Assembly: GCA_002343775.1 (NCBI GenBank) | Contig: DDSH01000004.1 | Location: 76,326 to 140,325, forward strand | Direction of reading: 5' to 3' | DNA length: 64,000 nt | Origin: Anaerolineales bacterium UBA2395 | Lineage (GTDB): Bacteria; Chloroflexota; Anaerolineae; Anaerolineales; Villigracilaceae | In this document: one piece after another, positions 57,732 to 64,000 of the stretch | Layout of the letters: each line of letters opens with the position of its first letter | Numbering within the stretch: the stretch's first letter is position 1 | Position numbers and translations under genes: made by a program | Notes under the pieces: model-generated | Database searches by the model: none | What the model was told of the DNA's origin: nothing | What the model saw: only the letters and a program-made list of their open reading frames with translations

Positions 57732-58559
57732 ATGAAAGACTACTTCAAAAAACAGATCGCCCTCCCACAGGATCACGGCTCGTGGGTGTTCATCCTCAGC
57801 CCGCTGTTGGTTGGCATCTTTGCGGGAAAAACTTTATCGGTCGCCACACTGTATCTGATCATTGCGACAATGTCGGCATTCATGCTGCGTCAGCCCGTGA
57901 CCGTGACCGTTAAAGCTTTATCTGGCAGGAGACCAAAGACGGATCTTCCCGCCGCCTGGTTTTGGGTACTGGTCTATGGAGCGATCGCCACCGCAGCCTT
58001 GATCGGACTTATCCTTTCCGGTTTCGGGTATCTGATCTACCTCGCCATCCCCGGTGCGCCCGTCTTTGCCTGGCATTTGTGGCTGGTCAGCCAACGTGCC
58101 GAACGTCGTCAGGCAGGCATTGAAGTGATCGCCACAGGCGTGCTCTCGCTCAGTGCGCCTGCCGCCTACTGGGTTGGGATCGGAGAATACGATCCGTATG
58201 GTTGGTGGCTGATGGTGTTCACCTGGCTGCAATCGGCTGCCAGCATTGTGTACGCCTATCTCAGGCTGGAACAAAGGGAGATCGGACAGAATCAGGCTGC
58301 GGCGAAGAGTCGAAGCGATTGGCTCCGGCTGGGGCGTCGTGCCTTTTTCTATACATTCTTCAACGTGCTTTTCTCATCCCTCATGGGAATCCTGAATTTC
58401 GTCCCGAGTTTGATTTTCATCCCATTTTTGGCGCAATGGCTCGAAGCGGTATGGGGCATTTATCATCCCGCCGTCGGGTGGAAGCCGACGAAGATCGGCA
58501 TTCGCCAACTCATGGTCAGCATTATTTGGACGGTCTTGTTCATTTTGCTCTGGAGGTAA
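57732..58559 (+). CDS. YwiC-like membrane protein
   Basis: 275 residues with about eight membrane segments. The start LPQDHGSWVFILSPLLVGIFAG is the family signature with the conserved His-Gly-Ser-Trp, then MLRQPVTVTVKALSGRR, RLEQREIGQ and a C-terminal WKPTKIGIRQLMVSIIWTVLF. YwiC was first noted near nitrate-respiration genes in Bacillus; its function is not known. It begins a three-gene run with DUF2007 and DsrE-like genes. Confidence 0.9.
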   Translation: MKDYFKKQIALPQDHGSWVFILSPLLVGIFAGKTLSVATLYLIIATMSAFMLRQPVTVTVKALSGRRPKTDLPAAWFWVLVYGAIATAALIGLILSGFGYLIYLAIPGAPVFAWHLWLVSQRAERRQAGIEVIATGVLSLSAPAAYWVGIGEYDPYGWWLMVFTWLQSAASIVYAYLRLEQREIGQNQAAAKSRSDWLRLGRRAFFYTFFNVLFSSLMGILNFVPSLIFIPFLAQWLEAVWGIYHPAVGWKPTKIGIRQLMVSIIWTVLFILLWR

Positions 58560-58561
58560 AT

Positions 58562-58795
58562 ATGGACGAACTGAAGTATGAACTGCTCACTGAAATAAGC
58601 AACCGGCTCGAAGCCGACCTGCTCGAAAGCTATCTTGAAGCGAATGGCATCGATGTAGAGTTGTTCCAGGAATCGGTCGGGCACAGCGCCTTTCCTGTTA
58701 CAATCGATATGTTGGGGCACGTGCAGGTCTTTGTGCCGAAGAAAAAATTGAAGCAAGCCCAAAAACTGCTGGAAAAATTTACATCACAGGAATAA
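58562..58795 (+). CDS. DUF2007-type putative signal transducing protein
   Basis: 77 residues from the ATG at 58562, two bases after the YwiC-like stop. YELLTEISNRLEADLLESYLEANGIDVELFQESVG and VQVFVPKKKLKQAQKLLEKF form a ferredoxin-like alpha/beta unit typical of DUF2007. A longer frame running back into ywiC has no start signal. Function unknown. Confidence 0.88.
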   Translation: MDELKYELLTEISNRLEADLLESYLEANGIDVELFQESVGHSAFPVTIDMLGHVQVFVPKKKLKQAQKLLEKFTSQE

Positions 58796-58797
58796 TC

Positions 58798-59139
58798 ATG
58801 CAAAATACCACCATCCTCTGCACGAAGCTTGGCATGGGTCAAACTGACCACCCCGAACTGGGAACCAAACTTATTCAAAAATATTTCTCTCTTTTGCTGG
58901 AGAGCAACCAGATTCCGCCCGTGGTGTGTTTTTACACAGATGGGGTCAAACTTGTAACCACCGGGTCGCCGGTTTTGGATCTGCTCAAGCAATTGGAGGC
59001 GAAAGGCTCACGCCTCATCGTCTGCTCGACCTGTCTTGAGATGATGGGACTCGCAGACCAGGTGCAAGTTGGCATCGTTGGCGGGATGACTGACATCATC
59101 GAAGCCCAACTGCGTGCAGAAAAAGTCATTACCCTGTAA
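58798..59139 (+). CDS. DsrE/DsrF-like sulfur-relay family protein
   Basis: 113 residues. VVCFYTDGVKLVTTGSPVLDLLKQLEAKGSRLIVCSTCLEMMGL has the DsrE-type strand-loop with a Cys pair (SxCxxC-like, CSTC), as in the C-terminal part of YedF. Such proteins carry persulfide sulfur or selenium. There is no partner of the DsrEFH set nearby. It is two bases after the DUF2007 gene. Confidence 0.85.
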   Translation: MQNTTILCTKLGMGQTDHPELGTKLIQKYFSLLLESNQIPPVVCFYTDGVKLVTTGSPVLDLLKQLEAKGSRLIVCSTCLEMMGLADQVQVGIVGGMTDIIEAQLRAEKVITL

Positions 59140-59150
59140 GCGGAGGTTCC

Positions 59151-60299
59151 ATGGATTTTGACCTAAACGAAGAACAAAGAGTTTGGAAGAAAATCGTCCA
59201 CGAATTCGCAGAGGATGTACTGCGCCCCAAAGCACGCGAAGTGGATGAGAAAGAGGAATTCAATTGGGATGCCGTCCGCAAGGGCGGACCTGTCGGCTTG
59301 ACGGGCATGAGCATCCCCGAAGAATATGGCGGCTCGAACGTGGATGCCATCTCCAATGCCATTGCCATGGAGGAACTGGGTTGGGGTTGCGGGTCTACCG
59401 CACTTGCACTGACCGCACACAACGGACTGGGCACATCTCCCATCGCCCTTTATGGAAGCGAAGAACTGAAACAGAAATGGCTGCCGCTGGTGGCAAGCGG
59501 AAAGAACAAACTCGCTGCGCTCGCGCTGACCGAACCCGGTGCGGGTTCTGATATTCAAGGCGGCGTGCTCACCCGCGCCGAAATAGATGGCGATGAGTGG
59601 GTCATTAACGGCTCGAAGATGTGGAACACGAACGCAAGCATCGCAGAGTACATCATCACCCTTGTCCGCACCGACCCAAAAGGCGGTTCCAAGTCGTTGA
59701 GTATGATCCTTGTTCCAACGGATTCCAAAGGTTTGACCATTGGTCCAGCGGAAAAAAAGATGGGCTTACGCGGCTCCCCCACTCACGGCGTAACATACGA
59801 AAATGTCCGTGTGCCGCTGGGAAATTTGATCGGTCCCGAAGGGAGGGGATTGCAGCAAACCTTATCCACGCTGGATGCAGGACGCATCAGCATCGGTGCA
59901 ATTGCAATCGGCTTGGCTCGCGGAGCGATGGAGGCAGCGGTTTCCTACGCGAAAGAACGAAAAGCTTTTGGTCAATCACTTTCGGAGTTTCAGGCAACCC
60001 AGTTCAAGATCGCCAACATGGAAATGGAGATCGAGTTGGCACGCACGTACATCTACAAGACGGCATGGCTCAAAGATCAGGGACGCCCCTACAACAAGGA
60101 AGCTGCCATTGCCAAATTGTTCGCCACCGAAATGGCAGAACGCGTCATCTATGATGCCATCCAGATCCACGGCGGATATGGCTACAGCCGCGAGTACCCC
60201 GTCGAGAGGATGTATCGCGATGCGCGCTTGATGACCATCGGCGAGGGGACAAGTGAAATTCAGCGCCTGGTGATTGCAAGGCACGTTCTTTCCAATTAA
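59151..60299 (+). CDS. acyl-CoA dehydrogenase
   Basis: 382 residues, the standard length. ALTEPGAGSDIQGG is the FAD/substrate loop, MWNTNASIAEY the flavin contact, and YGYSREYPVERMYRDARLMTIGEGTSEIQRLVIARHVL the C-terminal signature. The catalytic Glu is expected in the GGYGYSREYPVERM/EGTSE part; the Glu of EGTSEIQ matches the short-chain type. It oxidises acyl-CoA to 2-enoyl-CoA with an electron-transfer flavoprotein. Substrate chain length is uncertain. GGAGG site upstream. Confidence 0.95.
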   Translation: MDFDLNEEQRVWKKIVHEFAEDVLRPKAREVDEKEEFNWDAVRKGGPVGLTGMSIPEEYGGSNVDAISNAIAMEELGWGCGSTALALTAHNGLGTSPIALYGSEELKQKWLPLVASGKNKLAALALTEPGAGSDIQGGVLTRAEIDGDEWVINGSKMWNTNASIAEYIITLVRTDPKGGSKSLSMILVPTDSKGLTIGPAEKKMGLRGSPTHGVTYENVRVPLGNLIGPEGRGLQQTLSTLDAGRISIGAIAIGLARGAMEAAVSYAKERKAFGQSLSEFQATQFKIANMEMEIELARTYIYKTAWLKDQGRPYNKEAAIAKLFATEMAERVIYDAIQIHGGYGYSREYPVERMYRDARLMTIGEGTSEIQRLVIARHVLSN

Positions 60300-60311
60300 T
60301 TAATGGCGCAC

Positions 60312-60354
60312 ATAAAAAAACAGGTTGTGCTTTTCTGCGCGACCTGTTTTTTTT
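60312..60354. terminator. bidirectional rho-independent terminator
   Basis: AACAGGTTGTGC (60319-60330) and GCGCGACCTGTT (60337-60348) with A and T tracts of seven and eight. It overlaps the stop of the convergent methyltransferase gene. Confidence 0.9.
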
Positions 60355-60901
60355 ATTTCTTGACGATCACCCACGCTGTCCCACCTTCAGATCTGACTTG
60401 TTTCTCTCCGGATTTAAAGAGTTCCAAGATTGCATCTGGCGCAAGGAAATGACTTCGCATCAGCAGAAGTTTTTCAGCAATGGCGATCAACTTTACACCA
60501 AACGTACGGATATCCGGTTCTTCGATCACCAACACGCCGCCGGGTTTAAGCACGCGGAACATTTCATTCGCCGAGTCGGCATGGTTGATAACGTGGTGCA
60601 ATGCATCCACCATGATGACCCGTTCGAAGGAGTTATCGGCGAAGGGTAAGGTCTCCGAAGCGCCGCACAAAGGCACAAAGTCTGCACGAGGCGAGTGCGC
60701 TAACATCCCGAACGAAACATCGGCAATGACAATTTCATCCACCAGGTCGCGGATCGCGGAAGCCACACGCCCCGTACCACCACCGATATCGAGCAGCCGC
60801 CCACTTGACGGCAGCGAAGCGACTTCCTTCATCGTTTCAGTCTTTGAATACGTAACGCGTGCATAGATCGGTGCAATAAAAGAAAAGTGATCGAATCCCA
60901 T
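60353..60901 (-). CDS. class I SAM-dependent methyltransferase
   Basis: 182 residues. LLDIGGGTGRVASAI (about 36-50) is motif I, VIADVSFGML motif II, LPFADNSFERVIMVDALHHV motif III/IV of the UbiE-like group, and LKPGGVLVIEEPD motif V. The acceptor is unknown. It begins within the comEA stop codon (ATGA), so it is coupled to it. Confidence 0.9.
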   Translation of the reverse strand: MGFDHFSFIAPIYARVTYSKTETMKEVASLPSSGRLLDIGGGTGRVASAIRDLVDEIVIADVSFGMLAHSPRADFVPLCGASETLPFADNSFERVIMVDALHHVINHADSANEMFRVLKPGGVLVIEEPDIRTFGVKLIAIAEKLLLMRSHFLAPDAILELFKSGEKQVRSEGGTAWVIVKK

Positions 60902-61488
60902 CAGGTTGTTATCAAATCCTTTATTTGTTCGAATGTGGAAGGACCAATACCGGAGACATTCATGATGTCTTCAATCACCCCAAATGCCCCATTCTCTTCC
61001 CGGTAATCAATGATCCGCTGTGCAATGGTGGGACCGATCCCCGGCAGGCTGTCCAATTCTTCGAGCGATGCAGTGTTGATATTGATCAAATCTGCGTCGG
61101 AGGTGGGAGATTCCTCCGTCTGGGATGAACCGGGAAGTTCCAGCGCCTCTGGCGCTTCACCAGTCTCGGGGACTTCCCCGTCTTTATACGGGATAGTCAA
61201 TTGCTGACCATCTTCGAGTAACGCAGCAAGGTTGATCGAATCAATATTTGCACTGGCGAGCAAACCACCCGCCGCATTGATGGCGTCCTGTACGCGCGCG
61301 CCTTCCCCAAATTCATACAGCCCGGGGCGTGGAACAGCCCCAATGATATGCACAGCGATCGGCGCGGGAGTGGGGGCAGGTTGCAGCACAATGGGGTTAC
61401 CGGCTGGCGCTCGCGAAACGAAGAGCAAAAAACCGGCAAGCGCAAAACCAGCCATTACACCGATCAAGACATACAGGACATTCTTCAT
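60901..61488 (-). CDS. ComEA-like helix-hairpin-helix DNA-binding protein
   Basis: 195 residues: a membrane anchor at about 5-25, an SLBB-type domain (IAVHIIGAVPRPGLYEFGEGARVQDAINAAGGLL), an acidic linker, and a helix-hairpin-helix pair at the C-terminus (LININTASLEELDSLPGIGPTIAQRIIDYREENGAF and MNVSGIGPSTFEQIKDLI). ComEA binds double-stranded DNA on the cell surface during natural transformation. comEC is not in view. Coupled to a methyltransferase gene. Confidence 0.93.
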   Translation of the reverse strand: MKNVLYVLIGVMAGFALAGFLLFVSRAPAGNPIVLQPAPTPAPIAVHIIGAVPRPGLYEFGEGARVQDAINAAGGLLASANIDSINLAALLEDGQQLTIPYKDGEVPETGEAPEALELPGSSQTEESPTSDADLININTASLEELDSLPGIGPTIAQRIIDYREENGAFGVIEDIMNVSGIGPSTFEQIKDLITT

Positions 61489-61499
61489 ACCGGTCGATT

Positions 61500-61943
61500 C
61501 TACCCCAACTTCATTACAAGCAACTCATCGTCGGTGCGTCGTACTGCCTTTGCAACTACAAAAAGTTTTTTGATCCGGTAAAAATATTTTGGCATCTGCT
61601 CATCGCCCAAAGATTTGAAACCAAATCGTTCATACATCGGTCCATTGTGCGAAACGCACATTAAGTACAATGGTCTTGGCGTTTCTTTCAAAATACGCTC
61701 AATGATCCCACGCGCCAATCCTTTTCCACGATGGTCGGGGTGAACGGCGATCGAAGCCATTTCAAGGATGTCTGCCCCGTGAGGTTTGACCTGCCCGCAA
61801 GCCACCACCTGCCCCAAAGTATTTACCGCGACGAGAAAACGCTTCCAATCCAGACCCGTGGGGTTGATCCCCACCAGATGAATAAGCGCTTTGATTTGAG
61901 TGGACTCCGACTCCTGCGCCGGACGGATTTCGAATTCCACCAT
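61500..61943 (-). CDS. GNAT family N-acetyltransferase
   Basis: 147 residues. ASIAVHPDHRGKGLARGIIERIL is motif A with the acetyl-CoA-binding RGKGLARG; MYERFGFKSLG is motif B. The substrate is not known. It starts one base before the CPBP gene's stop codon and runs on to 11 bases before comEA, so the minus-strand genes here form one unit. Confidence 0.9.
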   Translation of the reverse strand: MVEFEIRPAQESESTQIKALIHLVGINPTGLDWKRFLVAVNTLGQVVACGQVKPHGADILEMASIAVHPDHRGKGLARGIIERILKETPRPLYLMCVSHNGPMYERFGFKSLGDEQMPKYFYRIKKLFVVAKAVRRTDDELLVMKLG

Positions 61944-61944
61944 G

Positions 61945-62559
61945 CTAGACTACGCCCGCCGCAACGATGATGATCAACGTCCCAATGAACCAATGGATTA
62001 AAAACGGGTACACGAACGACTTCGTCCGCCACGCTACCCAACCAAAGGCGAATCCGCCAAAAATGGTGGAGAGAGTCTCGATTTCCGGTTTGCCCATATG
62101 AGCAATGGCAAACGGAACCGCCTGCAACCATAACGCATTATGTCCGAACTTGCGGGCATATGCGAACAGAATCCAGCCGCGAAAGAAAAACTCCCAACCG
62201 ATCAGATCGAGGAACGTTGTCCACGGCAAACCAGGCAGGAACCTTTCATAATACTCCTGCATGGATGCGTCTCCACTGCCAAGCAGGTAGATGACCGGGG
62301 TCATGAACAGTGCGCCAAGCAATGTGTAAACAAGACCCAATTTCCAGTCGCCGAACGAAAACCCATATTCGCGCGGATTCTCACGGAAAAATATCAAGAT
62401 GATCAATAGAGGAATGATCAGATAAAGGATGACGCGATCCCAGTATTTGTGCGCCATAAACTTGTGGTAGTGATCCACCATCAGCAAAAGGGTGCTGACA
62501 ATCGTAACAGCAACTACTTTCCAGTCAAATTCCAGTTTTTCACCAAGTAGATATTTCAT
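61945..62559 (-). CDS. CPBP family intramembrane metalloprotease
   Basis: 204 residues from the ATG at 62559 with a GAGAG site; the longer start is TTG. Six or so membrane segments. LIGWEFFFRGWILF is motif 1 (normally EExxxR; here the first Glu is Trp and one Glu remains), PFAIAHMGKPEIETL motif 2 with its His, and IHWFIGTLIIIV motif 4. Relatives cleave prenylated or other membrane proteins. The missing first Glu leaves activity open. Confidence 0.85.
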   Translation of the reverse strand: MKYLLGEKLEFDWKVVAVTIVSTLLLMVDHYHKFMAHKYWDRVILYLIIPLLIILIFFRENPREYGFSFGDWKLGLVYTLLGALFMTPVIYLLGSGDASMQEYYERFLPGLPWTTFLDLIGWEFFFRGWILFAYARKFGHNALWLQAVPFAIAHMGKPEIETLSTIFGGFAFGWVAWRTKSFVYPFLIHWFIGTLIIIVAAGVV

Positions 62560-62567
62560 AAATTCTC

Positions 62568-64000
62568 TCAATAAGGGAAATGGGTTGTGTTGCCTTCTGG
62601 TCCCAGCAATGCCGCAATTTTATCCACATCGCGCGAAATTTCCAGCCCCCAGTTCAAGAACAGAAGGAAGACCAATATCGCAGCAAGTCCTTTTATTCCA
62701 ACCAATTTGCGCCTACCGACCATTTCCAAGGCATAAGCGGCTAAAATGGCAAAAAATGGGATCAATGCCAAATGAAAACGATCTTCCGAAAGGATCAAGG
62801 CATGCGGCAAGATGTATGAAAACAGCAAAAGGAGCAGTAGGGTCGTTTGAGGCGTTTTTTCAAGTGCAGACAATCCGATCGCGCCAAAGGTTCCCAGGAA
62901 GACGAACGGTAGAAGCAGCAACGAAGCGGCTGCGATCAAAAACGGCGTCGGAATGTAGCCCAAAAGATTGTTGGAATAGAAATACATCAACACGCGCTTT
63001 TCCAAACCGAAGAAAAACCCAAGCCGATTCAATGCCAAGGGAATAAAACGCTGCGGGGATTCGTGGATAAATTCCAGGGCCTTTTGGGTGCCGATCTCAT
63101 CCCGTTCAGCGTCATCCATGATCGCGAGCAAATCAAGGGAGGGACCAAATACGAACGAGCCGTTCCCTGCAGGGTGATAGCCAAGGTACAGGTTGTATCC
63201 CATCGAAGTTTCGATCCCCGTTGGCTTGCCATGTAAAAGTGAGTTGCGAAGGACCCAAGGCGAGACCACAAATACAAAAGCAACCCCCACCCACAATGCT
63301 TTCCTGCCATGCAGGTACAACAGATACAGCAGCGCCAGCCCGATGAATGGAAGGATAACGGAACGCGTCAGGGCGGTCAACGCAAAGAAAAATCCAGCCA
63401 GCAGGTAAACACCCAAACCGGGCTCTTGAACAGACTTCAGCAGCAGCAGCAGGAAAGCAAGCAAAAGGACAAAAAACAGGTTTTCCGTTCCCAACCCCAG
63501 TGGATAGACCAAAAGCATGGGGTAGCAGGCAATCATCCAGGCGGAGGAACGGGCAATACGCTCCAATGAAACGTCGTCAATTTGGGAAAAAGATGAGAAA
63601 AAACGCCTGGCAATAAAATAAGTCAATGGCGCCAGCGGCGCACCAAGGATTATGACTTGCGCCAGCCTCGCTGCAAAGAAGCGGGAGAACTCCAATCCAC
63701 TAACAGAGTAAACCAAAGCAAGAAATGCCGGATACAGGGGGGCGCGGAAGGAGGTATATATGCCATATTCAGGGTCATACCCGGTTGCTGTTGAAAGATC
63801 GAAATCTACATAAGGCTCGAGAAGATTCAAATCCTCCTGCGCGTACCAACGATAGCCATTTCCCAAAGCAAGGCTGCGCGCCAACATGTCATATTGGAAC
63901 ATGTCGTCGAGCCCAATGCCCAGCCCACGGGCAGCAAAAACAGGAAGCAGGCGCAGCAGGAGGGCTATGAAATAGATTCGGACTGGAAAGGAAATTCTCA
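62568..64000 (-). CDS. membrane glycosyltransferase-like protein (GT39 superfamily), 5' end beyond the window
   Basis: The frame stays open up to the end of the window (from 63998), so the true start is not in view; at least 476 residues are present. RLLPVFAARGLGIGLDDMFQYDMLARSLALGNGY is the conserved first helix and first outside loop with the Asp-Asp pair. About ten further membrane segments follow (LAPLTYFIARRFF, LLLAFLLLLLKSV). It should use a polyprenyl-linked sugar or act on surface glycans. Downstream it is followed by the CPBP gene after a short gap. It is not closely similar to the one at 53069-54604. Confidence 0.85.
   Translation of the reverse strand, partial: RISFPVRIYFIALLLRLLPVFAARGLGIGLDDMFQYDMLARSLALGNGYRWYAQEDLNLLEPYVDFDLSTATGYDPEYGIYTSFRAPLYPAFLALVYSVSGLEFSRFFAARLAQVIILGAPLAPLTYFIARRFFSSFSQIDDVSLERIARSSAWMIACYPMLLVYPLGLGTENLFFVLLLAFLLLLLKSVQEPGLGVYLLAGFFFALTALTRSVILPFIGLALLYLLYLHGRKALWVGVAFVFVVSPWVLRNSLLHGKPTGIETSMGYNLYLGYHPAGNGSFVFGPSLDLLAIMDDAERDEIGTQKALEFIHESPQRFIPLALNRLGFFFGLEKRVLMYFYSNNLLGYIPTPFLIAAASLLLLPFVFLGTFGAIGLSALEKTPQTTLLLLLLFSYILPHALILSEDRFHLALIPFFAILAAYALEMVGRRKLVGIKGLAAILVFLLFLNWGLEISRDVDKIAALLGPEGNTTHFPY

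Overview
The window reads as one contiguous piece of a bacterial chromosome. Most likely it comes from an uncultured or environmental member of Chloroflexota, class Anaerolineae. That is an inference from the style of the proteins (large MalT/SARP-like regulator, multi-helix LivH, G5-domain lipoprotein, RsmD with an APPQ motif), from lipobox signals without outer-membrane genes, and from gene order; no rRNA is present to prove it. Genes are densely packed, promoters have a TATAAT -10 (often with an upstream TGn), and rho-independent terminators are easy to see.

Region 1 (1-16.5 kb, nearly all on the minus strand). A branched-chain-amino-acid-type ABC importer (livJ, livG, livF, livH, livM) is followed by genes of acyl-CoA chemistry: two AMP-forming acyl-CoA ligases, an SDR, three alpha/beta hydrolases, a thiolase with its usual OB-fold/zinc-ribbon partner, and a KAS III-like protein that keeps the nucleophilic Cys but lacks the usual His and Asn. 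The gaps in this region are full of small palindromic repeats. A 1076-residue MalT/BTAD-type regulator (16.6-19.8 kb) heads the same strand but ends in its own terminator.

Region 2 (19.9-32.6 kb). A tRNA-Gln(CUG) gene lies close to glutaminyl-tRNA synthetase; then come a UbiB/AarF kinase-like gene, two half-size ABC exporters that look like a heterodimeric multidrug exporter, an NTF2-like protein, RtcB RNA ligase, a class III cyclase-domain protein and glutamyl-tRNA synthetase. The best candidate for something undescribed is in front of the exporters: a promoter, a 23-codon leader peptide, and four mutually exclusive RNA segments ending in a strong terminator, i.e. a complete translation-controlled transcription attenuator.

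Region 3 (32.6-40.4 kb, minus strand). A cell-shape and division-site cluster, mreB-mreC-mreD-mrdA-minC-minD-minE-rodA, with a terminator placed directly against the rodA start.

Region 4 (40.5-64 kb). Mostly housekeeping and small operons: DegV; a Crp/Fnr regulator with a palindromic site in front of a DUF2892/thioredoxin pair; uridine kinase; two cyclophilins; a DedA-like protein with a Lys-rich tail; an M20 peptidase; an AcuB-like CBS/ACT protein; RluB and ScpB; two lipoproteins; UDP-glucuronate decarboxylase with GtrA; two membrane glycosyltransferases (one cut by the window end); a UroD-like protein with RsmD; an acyl-CoA dehydrogenase; ComEA; and others. No CRISPR array, transposase, integrase or prophage gene was seen.
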